32,728 nucleotides of DNA. Origin: an uncultured Oscillospiraceae bacterium (GTDB lineage Bacteria; Bacillota; Clostridia; Oscillospirales; Ruminococcaceae). The first letter of the stretch is position 1, and each line of letters starts with the position of its first letter. Location of the stretch: positions 1 to 32,728 of the forward strand of contig CAKSHT010000005.1 of assembly GCA_934457235.1 (NCBI GenBank), written 5' to 3'. The notes beneath the pieces were generated by a model, which had not been told where the DNA came from, ran no database searches, and worked only from the letters and a program-made list of their open reading frames with translations. Position numbers and translations under genes: made by a program. Shown here one piece after another: positions 1 through 8,392 of the stretch.

Positions 1-330
1 AGTATCGGAACAGACGAAAACGGCGTTATTGTCACGGACGGTTTGGTGCTTCGTGAGATAACGCTCAACGAAAACGGCGCCAACGAAGAGCTTACCGCAG
101 ATTACGAGTATCTCAAGGAACTTTGTGGCGGTATCCAGTACGTTGATGTGGAGCTTCTGCCGGAGGCGGAGCCAGGAACGGTGATAGTCGATAATGGCAG
201 CGAGATAGTTGACGCAGGAATACAGACCCAGCTTCGTATGATACAGGAGCTGGGCAGCGGGAAGTTCAAGGCTCCCGCAAGAAAGAAAAAGAACCCCGAA
301 CCGGAGGAAGAGCCGGACGACGAAGAATAG
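1..330 (+). CDS. fliH: Flagellar assembly protein FliH, C-terminal part (5' end outside window)
   Basis: The reading frame is open from base 1, so only the last 109 residues are seen. FliH is the cytoplasmic regulator of the flagellar export ATPase FliI and links it to the C-ring and export gate. The segment ending in ELLPEAEPGTVIVDNGS and continuing DAGIQTQL matches the family's C-terminal ATPase-binding domain, which typically has a 'PGG-hydrophobic-D-x-S/G-x-x-TQL' pattern. It sits 21 bases before fliI, the usual partner order. Odd point: after the normal end of the fold there is a charged tail rich in Lys then Glu/Asp/Pro (about the last 20 residues), likely disordered. Identity is secure from the motif and context; the true start cannot be seen. 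Confidence 0.85.
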   Translation, partial: SIGTDENGVIVTDGLVLREITLNENGANEELTADYEYLKELCGGIQYVDVELLPEAEPGTVIVDNGSEIVDAGIQTQLRMIQELGSGKFKAPARKKKNPEPEEEPDDEE

Positions 331-351
331 TCCCGACAGCGGAGGAAGCTC

Positions 352-1671
352 ATGGCACTTGATCTCAAAGGCTTTTGCGATGATATAAAAGAATATGACA
401 CCTTCCGATACATGGGAAAGATAGAGAAGATCGTCGGCATGACGATCGAAGCGAGCGGACCTGTCTGCAATATAGGCGATGTCTGCCGCATTTATTCAAA
501 GGATATGCAGAGTTATATCCGGGCGGAGGTCGTGGGCTTCAACAAGAGCAATATTCTGCTGATGCCCTACACTGAGATTGAGGGCATAGGCCCCGGAAGC
601 GTCGTGGATTCCACCGGAGACAAGCTTAATGTCAAGGCGGGACCGGGACTTATCGGACGCATTGTTGACGCTACGGGGCTTCCGCTGGACGGCGGTAAGG
701 ACCCCGGCTGCACCGACAGCATCTCGATAACCGGAGCGCCGTCAAATCCGTTCAACAGACCTCCTATCAAGGAGCAGATCGAGCTTGGTGTAAAGGCCAT
801 CGACGGACTGCTCACGATGGGCAAGGGACAGAGAATGGGCATTTTTGCAGGCTCCGGCGTCGGAAAGTCCACGCTGATGGGTATGATCGCCCGTAAGGTC
901 AAGGCGGATATAAACGTCATTGCACTGGTCGGTGAGCGAGGCAGAGAGGTACGCGAGTTCATTGAGCGCGACCTCGGTCCGGAGGGTATGGCGCGTTCCG
1001 TACTGGTGGTGGCTACGTCAGATCAGCCCGCGATGATGAGAAGTAAGTGTCCGCTCACCGCAACGGCTATCGCGGAGTATTTCATGCGGCAGGGCAAGGA
1101 CGTCCTGCTGATGATGGACAGTCTGACGCGTTACGCGATGGCACTCCGTGAGGTCGGACTCTCCACCGGAGAACCGCCTATCGCGAGAGGATACACGCCG
1201 TCCATTTACAGCAACATGCCGAAGCTGCTGGAGCGCGCGGGAAACTTCCCGGAAGGTTCCATCACCGGTATTTATACCGTGCTCGTTGAGGGCGATGACA
1301 CCAACGAGCCGATTGCCGATACAGTCCGCGGTATCATTGACGGACATATCATTCTTTCGCGTAAGATAGCGGCGCAGAACCACTATCCGGCGATAGACAT
1401 TCTTCCGAGCGTCAGCCGACTGATGTCGGAGATAGACACTTCCGAGCACAAGCAGGCAGCGGGCAAGCTGAGAAACCTGCTGTCGCTGTACAACAACAAC
1501 GCAGACCTGATATCCATAGGGGCCTACAAGCACGGCACGAATCCGGCGCTTGACGAGGCTATCCGGAAGATAGACAAGATAAACGAGTTCTTGATGCAGA
1601 GGGTAGAGGAAAGCTACACCCTGGAGGAAACAGTGCAGCTGCTTATCGCGGCTGTCGGAGATGAAGCATGA
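352..1671 (+). CDS. fliI: Flagellum-specific export ATPase FliI
   Basis: This is the F1-ATPase-beta-like ATPase of the flagellar type III export apparatus. It hydrolyses ATP at the cytoplasmic base of the flagellum to help unfold and hand over export substrates with FliH and FliJ. At 439 residues it has the normal family length. Visible motifs are a Walker A GSGVGKST near residue 170, GERGREVREF just after it, and a Walker B stretch DVLLMMDSLTRYA near residue 250. The N-terminal beta-barrel region (to about residue 95) is present. The ATG is preceded by GGAGG with a 6-base spacer. It lies between fliH and fliJ, the standard order. No missing catalytic residue was noticed. Confidence 0.97.
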   Translation: MALDLKGFCDDIKEYDTFRYMGKIEKIVGMTIEASGPVCNIGDVCRIYSKDMQSYIRAEVVGFNKSNILLMPYTEIEGIGPGSVVDSTGDKLNVKAGPGLIGRIVDATGLPLDGGKDPGCTDSISITGAPSNPFNRPPIKEQIELGVKAIDGLLTMGKGQRMGIFAGSGVGKSTLMGMIARKVKADINVIALVGERGREVREFIERDLGPEGMARSVLVVATSDQPAMMRSKCPLTATAIAEYFMRQGKDVLLMMDSLTRYAMALREVGLSTGEPPIARGYTPSIYSNMPKLLERAGNFPEGSITGIYTVLVEGDDTNEPIADTVRGIIDGHIILSRKIAAQNHYPAIDILPSVSRLMSEIDTSEHKQAAGKLRNLLSLYNNNADLISIGAYKHGTNPALDEAIRKIDKINEFLMQRVEESYTLEETVQLLIAAVGDEA

Positions 1672-1682
1672 GGTGACAGGCA

Positions 1683-2141
1683 TTGAAGAAGTTTCAGTTC
1701 ACTTTGCAGAAGCTTATGGACTTCCGTCAACAGGAGCTTGACCGCCAGAAGAACACGTTGAGCGCTTTGCAGGCCGACCTGCAGCGAATCTACCAGGAAA
1801 AAGAGGAGCTTATCCGTCAGGTGGAGCAGAGCAGCGAGGATCTGGAAATCATCTGCCGGCAGGGAGCGCAGGCGTTCGAGATTTCAGTGCGCAAGCGCTA
1901 TATCGTGTCGCTCCAGCAGGAGATACACGCGCGTGATTTCAGTGCCGCGCGTAAGCAGGAAGAGATTAACAGGCAGCTGGGCGTCGTGGTGGAAGCCACC
2001 AAGGACGTCCGCACCCTCGAAAAGCTTGAGGAAAAGCAGCTTGAAGAGTACAAGGCGGCTGCCACAAAGGAAAACGAGCAGTTCATTGAGGAGTTTGTTT
2101 CCGGGCAGTCGATAAGAAAGGTACAGAGCCAGGGTGCATGA
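1683..2141 (+). CDS. fliJ: Flagellar export chaperone-like coiled-coil protein FliJ
   Basis: FliJ is a small, antiparallel coiled-coil protein that inserts into the FliI ring and couples it to the FlhA export gate. The 152-residue product begins KKFQFTLQKLMDFRQ, the family's typical opening, and is almost wholly heptad-rich helix with many Lys, Glu and Gln. The start is TTG, chosen because AGGTG lies 7 bases upstream, overlapping the fliI stop, and because the family opening begins exactly there. The gene follows fliI by 11 bases, so translation is probably coupled. FliJ sequences diverge, so position and coiled-coil character carry much of the call. Confidence 0.9.
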   Translation: MKKFQFTLQKLMDFRQQELDRQKNTLSALQADLQRIYQEKEELIRQVEQSSEDLEIICRQGAQAFEISVRKRYIVSLQQEIHARDFSAARKQEEINRQLGVVVEATKDVRTLEKLEEKQLEEYKAAATKENEQFIEEFVSGQSIRKVQSQGA

Positions 2142-2199
2142 TTTTGCATATCCGGGAGAGATCCCTGATATAGATACTATATAATAAGGAGGTGAGTAA

Positions 2200-3669
2200 A
2201 TGGCAGTAGCATTCAGCACAGGAGGTTCGGGGTACACCCGCAGCGATTTCATGATATCCGACGCGGTATTACCGCAAAGGGTCGAAGAAGCGGAGCAGGC
2301 AGACCAGTCTGACAGGTTCTCACAGGTGCTGAGCGGTATCAGCGGAAAGAATGACGCTTCGAAAGACGTCGTTAAGACCGTTGAGAAATTCACAGGCAAT
2401 GACGGCAAGGTGGATATTCATGAGCTTGCAAAGGCTGTCGCAGACGGCGAGGTTACGCTTGAGGATATCCCGGAGGAACTGCTCACGCAGGAGCTTTTCA
2501 CGGAGCTTACGCAGCTTATCAAAGTCCCCGAAAAAGAGGACGGAGAGCCTACAAAGGAAACGGTGCAGGAAGCCATGTCCGAACTCGCAGCGCTTTTCAC
2601 GGTGCAGCAGACAGTCCAGGCGGATAACGTGAGCGACAAGAGCGCAGAGCTTTCAGAGCTTGCGCAGCCAGTTGTAGCGGTACAGGCATCCGAGGCAACT
2701 CAGGAGCAGCCAGTCCAGGCAGTCCGGACGGAACAGCCCGCAGAGGTACAGACGGAGGAAGTCGCCGAGGTATTTCCGCAGGTAGTCCAGGAGGAAGCGC
2801 AGCTGGTACAGTCCGAGCAGCCGAGAGTCCAGAAACCCACAGAGAACATCAAGCAGACCGCACCCGTACAGACCGAAGCAGTACAGCAGCAGGTACAGGC
2901 AGTAAAGCCTGAAAGCGAGAGCGCACCGCAGCAGGACAGCGGCGGCGCAGAGCTTCCGGCACAGCCCCAGTCAGTCCAGCAGCCGACGTCTGAGGAGCCG
3001 CAGCGCAGCGACATCACTGAGTTTACAGTGAGAGCAGCCGAGCCTAAGCCCCAGCAGACTGAAAGCGCAGAACCGCAGCAGGAAGCTCCGGTATTCACGG
3101 AGCATTCGCAGCGCAGCAGGGTGGTTTCCAAGTCCGATGAGCTTGAGATGATCAAGGGCACGGCGGATAACACCAAGACTGATACAGTGCAGGTCCAGCC
3201 GCAGACGACCCAGGCGGAAGCGCCAGTGGTATTCACACGGGCGGACGGCGGGGAGATGCAGGTAAGACCGGCGGAGGTCGTAAAGCAGGTCGCTGACAGA
3301 CTGATCGAACGTGCGTCTGATCTCAAGGAGGGCGAAACGGAGTACACTGTAACGCTTGAACCGCAGGATCTGGGCAGGATAACGGTCAGAATGGTAAAGA
3401 CAGCGGATGGCGCAGTTTCAGTATCTGTCGCGGCGGAGAATTCCAAGACGCTTCGCATAATCGAGGAGAACGGCGCGCACATTCAGGAAAGCCTGAAGCA
3501 GAACGGCGTTCAGCTTGAGAACTGGCAGACAGTCAGTGAGAGCCGACAGGACATGCATGCCGAGGATTACCAGAACAGCAGCAAGAATCCATACCAGGAA
3601 CGCGAAAGCGGCAAGCAGGAGGACAGCTCCGATGACAAGAGCTTCGCGGAAATAATCGCTTCGATGTAA
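2200..3669 (+). CDS. fliK: Flagellar hook-length control protein FliK
   Basis: FliK is exported and measures hook length, then switches the FlhB gate from hook to filament substrates. The protein has 489 residues. A folded N-terminal part is followed by a long Gln/Glu/Pro/Val-rich linker (about residues 130-360), the expected disordered ruler. The C-terminal Flg_hook domain has LEPQDLGRITVRM near residue 390 and ends with a Gln/Ser-rich tail. The LxPxxLGxVxV core is the conserved substrate-switch motif. The start has a near-perfect AAGGAGGTG five bases upstream. It lies between fliJ and flgD, as in Bacillus. A 58-base gap before it holds a small GGGA/TCCC hairpin. The linker is low-complexity but codes normally. 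Confidence 0.9.
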   Translation: MAVAFSTGGSGYTRSDFMISDAVLPQRVEEAEQADQSDRFSQVLSGISGKNDASKDVVKTVEKFTGNDGKVDIHELAKAVADGEVTLEDIPEELLTQELFTELTQLIKVPEKEDGEPTKETVQEAMSELAALFTVQQTVQADNVSDKSAELSELAQPVVAVQASEATQEQPVQAVRTEQPAEVQTEEVAEVFPQVVQEEAQLVQSEQPRVQKPTENIKQTAPVQTEAVQQQVQAVKPESESAPQQDSGGAELPAQPQSVQQPTSEEPQRSDITEFTVRAAEPKPQQTESAEPQQEAPVFTEHSQRSRVVSKSDELEMIKGTADNTKTDTVQVQPQTTQAEAPVVFTRADGGEMQVRPAEVVKQVADRLIERASDLKEGETEYTVTLEPQDLGRITVRMVKTADGAVSVSVAAENSKTLRIIEENGAHIQESLKQNGVQLENWQTVSESRQDMHAEDYQNSSKNPYQERESGKQEDSSDDKSFAEIIASM

Positions 3670-3687
3670 GCGAAGAAAGGAGAGAAA

Positions 3688-4617
3688 ATGGCAGACACAT
3701 CAAGAGTACTGTCCTCGTCAGAGCAGATACAGGCGAATTACGAAAAGTACAAGAGCAAGTTCAAGGACGCTACGTCTGAGATGGTTTCGTCAGACACATT
3801 CCTGAGCCTTCTGGTTGCAGAAATGACGAACCAGGATCCTATGGAGCCTACCTCCAATACGGAATTCGTAACGCAGATGGCGCAGTTCACCTCGCTTCAG
3901 TATTCCAAGGATTCCGCAACGTATTCCATGTCCAATTACGCTTCCAGCCTGGTCGGAAAGACGGTAACGGCTTCCAAGATGGACGGCAGCAAGCAGGTCA
4001 CCAAGACCGGCGTGGTAGAATCCGTCATGAAATCCGGCGACAGCTACACCATCAAGATAGACGGCGTAAGCTTCGATATCTCGAAGGTCACGGCAATAGC
4101 TGACACCAAGACTGACAGCAGCACGGGCACGACTTCCGGCAGCTCGCTCGGTGAGCTTATCGCCAGGGCTTCTATGATGATAGGCATGGCAGCGACAGTA
4201 AGTCCCAGTGTTGAGGGCGGTTCGCTCCTTGATTCCGGAATAATTACATCTATCCAGGTCAAGGACGGTCAGGTAAGAGTCATCATCAACGACAAGGGCT
4301 ATCTGCTTGACGATATCGTTGAGGTAGCATATCCCACGGTCGATAATGGCAGCGGCGATTCTTCCGACACCACGGATAAAACCGAGGGCACTGACAAGGC
4401 AGACAGTACAACGGATAAATCGGACAGCACCGACAATACCGAGGAATCAACTGAAACTCAGCTGTTAGACGAAAGCGAAAGAACTGTTGAAACCGCAGCG
4501 GCAGCAAGCTATGCGGCGGCATACAGCGATATCGACGACGTTGAAGAGGTCACTGGCGGGATAACACCGGATGTTACAGTCAGTGAAGACATCAAGGATC
4601 TTGAGGACTTTGTGTAA
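3688..4617 (+). CDS. flgD: Flagellar hook-capping/scaffold protein FlgD
   Basis: FlgD caps the growing hook and is needed for FlgE polymerisation outside the cell. The 309-residue product has the diagnostic N-terminal segment with DTFLSLLVAEMTNQDPMEP and FVTQMAQFTSLQ (about residues 36-72). Next comes a beta-rich stretch with GVVESVMKSGDSYTIKIDG. After about residue 225 there is a long Asp/Ser/Thr/Glu-rich tail that is acidic and likely disordered. A tail of this kind is not part of the classic FlgD fold. AAAGGAG precedes the ATG. The gene lies between fliK and the small TIGR02530-type gene, the standard Clostridia order. Confidence 0.92.
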   Translation: MADTSRVLSSSEQIQANYEKYKSKFKDATSEMVSSDTFLSLLVAEMTNQDPMEPTSNTEFVTQMAQFTSLQYSKDSATYSMSNYASSLVGKTVTASKMDGSKQVTKTGVVESVMKSGDSYTIKIDGVSFDISKVTAIADTKTDSSTGTTSGSSLGELIARASMMIGMAATVSPSVEGGSLLDSGIITSIQVKDGQVRVIINDKGYLLDDIVEVAYPTVDNGSGDSSDTTDKTEGTDKADSTTDKSDSTDNTEESTETQLLDESERTVETAAAASYAAAYSDIDDVEEVTGGITPDVTVSEDIKDLEDFV

Positions 4618-4635
4618 AGAGCATGGAGGCTTGAA

Positions 4636-5046
4636 ATGCTGATAAGCGAGTATTTGACGCTCCGCAATCAAATCAGCGTTACCACAGGGAATACGGCAGT
4701 AAGAACCGGGGAGAGTACTGCAAAGGACACGGTACAGAGTGGCTCCGGGTCATTCGCACAGGCGCTGCAGGATAAGCTCGCAGAAAAGCGCGGTGTGGAA
4801 TTTTCCAAGCATGCGATGCAGCGTGTGGAAGAACGCAGCATAGACCTTTCCGAAAACGACACTCTCGACCGACTGAATCGCGGCGTGGAGCTGGCGGCAG
4901 GCAAGGGCAGCAGTGAAACGCTGGTTCTTGTGGGAAGAAACGCTTTCGTTGTGAGCGTAAAGAACAACAAGGTGATCACCACCCTTTCGGATAACGAATT
5001 ACAGGGCAACGTGTTCACGAACATCGACTCTACCGTTATTGTATGA
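4636..5046 (+). CDS. TIGR02530-type flagellar operon protein
   Basis: The product has 136 residues and resembles the small 'flagellar operon protein' family (TIGR02530) found between flgD and flgE in many Clostridia and Bacilli. Its biochemical role is not established. Recognisable features are FSKHAMQRVEERSIDLSEND (about residues 56-75), a hydrophobic LVLVGRNAFVVSVKNNKVIT stretch, and the ending NVFTNIDSTVIV, all family hallmarks. The first 45 residues are variable, Ser/Thr/Gly-rich and probably flexible. GGAGG lies 6 bases before the ATG. It is 18 bases after flgD and 85 bases before flgE, so a role in hook assembly is inferred from context only. Confidence 0.85.
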   Translation: MLISEYLTLRNQISVTTGNTAVRTGESTAKDTVQSGSGSFAQALQDKLAEKRGVEFSKHAMQRVEERSIDLSENDTLDRLNRGVELAAGKGSSETLVLVGRNAFVVSVKNNKVITTLSDNELQGNVFTNIDSTVIV

Positions 5047-5131
5047 ACGGACCTGAATGGAATTCATGCTCCGGCTGTGACTGAGACGGAGCGGCGGCAG
5101 AGTTAAAATTTAAATTCTGGAGGTCAATCAG

Positions 5132-7096
5132 ATGGTTAAATCTCTTTACACCGGTGTATCCGGTATGAAAACCCATCAGCAGAAGATGGACGTGATCGGC
5201 AACAACATCGCCAACGTAAACACCACTGGCTACAAGACAAATGTTGTTACCTTTGCGGACGTATATTATCAGACTAAGAAGAGCCCGTCCGGTGCTTCTA
5301 CTACCAAGGGCGGAGTAAACCCGGTACAGGTAGGATACGGCGTTAAACTCAATTCCACAACGCCGAATATGACCCAGTCCGGCTTCACTTTCTCCGACAG
5401 CATCTACGATATGGCTATCGACGGCGAGGGCTTCTTCCAGGTAATGGACGCGGCAGGAAATATCCTCTATACCAGTGCAGGAATCTTCAATGTCGATGAG
5501 GAGGGCAACCTTGTAAACGCTTCCGGCTACAAGGTGCTCGGCGTTTCCGGCGATTTCGACGGACAGACCGCAGGCAGCCAGCCCATCAAGATAACGATCC
5601 CCGCAACAGACGCAAAGTGCTCCAGCGCGACCAAGACCATCAACGGCTGCAACGTAACAGTTTCCGTTTCTGACCCGTCGGACAACACTGACATGTCAGT
5701 TACATTCAACCAGGCAGAATATCCGTTCGCTACATATTCTTCCGGCGTGCTGAATCTCTACTTCGACAAGGAGCAGCAGTTCGACTCCGCGCAGGCGTTT
5801 GAGGACGAGATCGCAAAGTGCCTCCAGGCAGGCGGTATCACTCTCCCGGACGATGTTTCCATCAAGTTCGACTTTGAAAACCTGCCGGCTTCTACCACAT
5901 CACAGGTGGCTAAGGCAAAGGTGGACAGCTGGACTCACACCCTCGACCAGGCGAGCGTTCAGAAGCGTGCGGACGTGACTGCGGGCGGCGCTGCGACCAA
6001 GACATACGCCACCATCGCATTCGCCACCAATAACGCGACTGACTCCAATGCTTACAACAAGGCGAAGATAAAGCTTAACAAGGGCACGGGTACTACTGCC
6101 GCATACGATTCCGGCGCAAACGAATGGACTATCACAGTGACCGACAGTACAAGACAGTCCGATATCACACAGGCGATAAAGGCAGCCGTTGAAACCGCTA
6201 AGGCTGCGGATACCACCGGCGCTCTCGCAGGACTCAATCTTTCCATCACAAAGTTTGAGGTGCCTGCTGGAACACTGGATACCGCTATCACCGGCTGGGG
6301 CGAAATGGACCTCGTCAACACAAACCCTGTTGTAACTAACATCAGCGCTACGGCAAGTCAGCCCGGCGCATTCGCGAACAACTACAAAGTAGTGTTCAAG
6401 TATGTTTCCAACTATGATGACGCTACCGCACAGTGGGACGACAATACACTGACCATCGGCGTCACCAACAAGGAATATGCAGATGACGCGGCATTCCTGG
6501 CTGATATCAACGCAGCGGTGGCTGCTGCGGCAGGTGGAAATGAGAAGAAGCTGTTCACATTCGATACAGGCAGCTTCGTTGGCGCTTCTACAATGACCCC
6601 TGGTCAGAGGAAGGAACTGTTCGGCTCCAATCCGTCCCTGTCCTTCGGCGACGGCGAGGACAGCTTCTACACCACTGTTGCCAAGTCCCTGTCCACATTC
6701 AACCTGACAGACGGCCGTAAGGGCGCTGAGCAGAGCTACAAGGACCTTGAAAACGTAACCGTTCAGCAGGACGGTACCATAATCGGATACCACGCTGTTC
6801 ACGGCTACATGAACCTCGGACGTATCGACATCGCTACATTTGATAACCCCAACGGTCTTACCGCAATGGGCGGCACCCTGTTCGCAGAGAGCGTGGCTTC
6901 CGGTCAGCCGAAGCTCGCCGTTGCAGGTCAGGACGGAGCCGGCGAGGTGGTTTCCGGTGCACTGGAGATGTCCAACGTTGACCTCGCACAGGAGTTCACC
7001 GACATGATCACCACCCAGAGAGGCTATCAGGCAAACTCCAGAGTTATCACAACTTCCGATACCATGCTTGAGGAGCTTCTCTCACTCAAGAGATAA
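5132..7096 (+). CDS. flgE: Flagellar hook protein FlgE
   Basis: FlgE polymerises into the extracellular hook that joins the rod to the filament. The N-terminus (MVKSLYTGVSGMKTHQQKMD, then IGNNIANVNTTGYK) is the conserved rod/hook D0 helix. The C-terminus (LEMSNVDLAQEFTDMITTQR, then YQANSRVITTSD) is the matching D0 partner. At 654 residues it is much longer than the roughly 400-residue enteric proteins. The extra length is a Thr/Ala/Asn-rich central region (about residues 150-520), as expected for surface domains D2/D3. GGAGG lies 8 bases before the ATG. It is followed by flbD and preceded by hook genes. The call could only be confused with a FlgG-type rod protein, which is shorter. Confidence 0.93.
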   Translation: MVKSLYTGVSGMKTHQQKMDVIGNNIANVNTTGYKTNVVTFADVYYQTKKSPSGASTTKGGVNPVQVGYGVKLNSTTPNMTQSGFTFSDSIYDMAIDGEGFFQVMDAAGNILYTSAGIFNVDEEGNLVNASGYKVLGVSGDFDGQTAGSQPIKITIPATDAKCSSATKTINGCNVTVSVSDPSDNTDMSVTFNQAEYPFATYSSGVLNLYFDKEQQFDSAQAFEDEIAKCLQAGGITLPDDVSIKFDFENLPASTTSQVAKAKVDSWTHTLDQASVQKRADVTAGGAATKTYATIAFATNNATDSNAYNKAKIKLNKGTGTTAAYDSGANEWTITVTDSTRQSDITQAIKAAVETAKAADTTGALAGLNLSITKFEVPAGTLDTAITGWGEMDLVNTNPVVTNISATASQPGAFANNYKVVFKYVSNYDDATAQWDDNTLTIGVTNKEYADDAAFLADINAAVAAAAGGNEKKLFTFDTGSFVGASTMTPGQRKELFGSNPSLSFGDGEDSFYTTVAKSLSTFNLTDGRKGAEQSYKDLENVTVQQDGTIIGYHAVHGYMNLGRIDIATFDNPNGLTAMGGTLFAESVASGQPKLAVAGQDGAGEVVSGALEMSNVDLAQEFTDMITTQRGYQANSRVITTSDTMLEELLSLKR

Positions 7097-7104
7097 TTGA
7101 ATGA

Positions 7105-7145
7105 ATAACACCTCCTCCGTCGAGGGGCGGGGGAGGATATGTTAT
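7105..7145 (+). other. Intercistronic inverted repeat between flgE and flbD
   Basis: ATAAC and CCTCC on the left are mirrored by GGAGG and GTTAT on the right, around a GC-rich loop, giving a two-part stem. It lacks a following T-run, so it is more likely an mRNA-stabilising or processing hairpin at the 3' end of the abundant flgE message than a terminator. The function is inferred. Confidence 0.45.
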
Positions 7146-7158
7146 CAAGAGGTATTAT

Positions 7159-7383
7159 ATGATCTTTCTAACTAAGCTTGACGGAAAGGAATTCCTGCTC
7201 AACGAGCTGATGATAGAATCCGTCACAGAAACTCCGGATACAGTTATTGTGCTGTCCAACGGACATTCATACATTGTCCGGGAGAGCATGAAGGAGCTTC
7301 AGAACAAAATTCTCGAATATAACAGGCGGCGCCGGCGCTTCGGCAGAAAAGCAGATGCGCAGACTCAGGAGCCTTTGACATAA
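7159..7383 (+). CDS. flbD: Flagellar protein FlbD/SwrD
   Basis: This 74-residue protein belongs to the small FlbD family. The Bacillus member, SwrD, raises flagellar motor power, probably by acting on the stator. Diagnostic features are the opening MIFLTKLDGKEFLLNE, the pattern ESVTETPDTVIVLSNGHSYIVRES, and a basic region with five Arg/Lys (about residues 56-65) before a short polar tail. AGAGG precedes the ATG by 5 bases. It sits directly before motA and motB, which fits a stator-related role. The identity is confident; the mechanism is known only from Bacillus genetics. Confidence 0.88.
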   Translation: MIFLTKLDGKEFLLNELMIESVTETPDTVIVLSNGHSYIVRESMKELQNKILEYNRRRRRFGRKADAQTQEPLT

Positions 7384-7456
7384 TAATCGGCAGGAAGCTG
7401 CATCAACATGAATTTGAGGGCAAATGAATTTGCCCGTGAAAAGGAAGGGATTCTTT

Positions 7457-8230
7457 TTGAATATCACGATTTTAATAGGCTGGGGCATTGCCTTCGGCAT
7501 GGTCATTTTCGGTATCTTCCAGGGTGGTCAGATGGACTGGTTCATCGACCCTCCGTCGCTTGCCATCACCATCGGTGGTACTGTAGGCTGCCTTATCGGT
7601 TCCTACCCGCTGAGCTATCTGGCAGGAGTTCCCAAGCGCCTCAAGCTGGTGTTCATGCCGAAGAAGTACGACCCCGTGAAGTACATCGACGAGATCGTTG
7701 AATACGCAAAGATCGCAAGAGGCCGCGGTCTGCTCGCCCTCGAAGAGAGCGCGAACCAGTGCCAGGATCAGTTCATGAAATCCGCGCTCATGCTCATCGT
7801 TGACGCAAACGACACCGCAAAGGTACGCGGAATGCTGGACGACGCCATCAGCTTCATGTGCGAGCGCCACGATAACGGACGCGCGTTCTTCGAAAGAGGC
7901 GTTGCGGTATTCCCGGCGTTCGGTATGCTGGGTACCGTTGTTGGTCTGGTTAACATGCTGAACACCATGGGCACCAACCCTGACGGACTGGCAGGCGGTA
8001 TGGCGACGGCGCTGATCACGACGTTCTACGGCTCGCTGTTCGCGAACGTACTGTTCAACCCTATGGCGAGCGCGCTGCAGAATGCGCATAACGATGAACT
8101 GTTGTGCATGCAGATCATCGAAGAGGGCGTTCTGGCTATCGCGGACGGTTCTAACCCGCGCTACATACAGGAAAAACTGGAGTTCATGCTGCCGTCGTCC
8201 AAAAAGCGTTCTGGCAAGGCAAGCAGCTGA
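7457..8230 (+). CDS. motA: Flagellar motor stator protein MotA
   Basis: MotA is the membrane subunit that, with MotB, conducts ions and pushes on FliG to turn the motor. Four transmembrane helices are visible: two near the N-terminus and two after about residue 150 (with GMLGTVVGLVNMLNTMG). A cytoplasmic loop between them contains ARGRGLLALE, the charged torque-generating segment. I prefer the TTG at 7457 because AAGGAAGGG lies just upstream and the product then begins NITILIGWG, placing helix 1 at the N-terminus as in the family. An in-frame ATG at 7424 would add 11 residues with a poorly spaced GAGGG and remains possible. It precedes motB with an unusual 162-base gap. Confidence 0.93.
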   Translation: MNITILIGWGIAFGMVIFGIFQGGQMDWFIDPPSLAITIGGTVGCLIGSYPLSYLAGVPKRLKLVFMPKKYDPVKYIDEIVEYAKIARGRGLLALEESANQCQDQFMKSALMLIVDANDTAKVRGMLDDAISFMCERHDNGRAFFERGVAVFPAFGMLGTVVGLVNMLNTMGTNPDGLAGGMATALITTFYGSLFANVLFNPMASALQNAHNDELLCMQIIEEGVLAIADGSNPRYIQEKLEFMLPSSKKRSGKASS

Positions 8231-8285
8231 TATTATATTTTGACAGAAAAATTACATTTTTTGCGAAAAAAAAGTCAAAAAGTAT

Positions 8286-8314
8286 TTGCAATTTCAGCGG
8301 ATTTATGCTACAAT
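8286..8314 (+). promoter_or_regulatory. Candidate sigma-A promoter upstream of motB
   Basis: TTGCAA and TACAAT are separated by 17 bases in the AT-rich gap between motA and motB. This would allow motB and later genes to be transcribed separately from the upstream operon. A 7-bp inverted repeat, TTTTGAC/GTCAAAA (8237-8243 and 8274-8280), lies just before it and could be an operator or weak terminator. Confidence 0.5.
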
Positions 8315-8392
8315 AATATATTGGCAGGATAGTGTATGTGATTTTTAAAGTATATGCGCATCTGAGCAATATATCGCAGGGGAGGAATATCA

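Noticed and set aside
2180..2185. TATAAT before fliK as a promoter -10
   Set aside because: No -35-like hexamer lies 16-18 bases upstream; the AT-rich sequence precedes a strong ribosome site and is probably just an unstructured leader.
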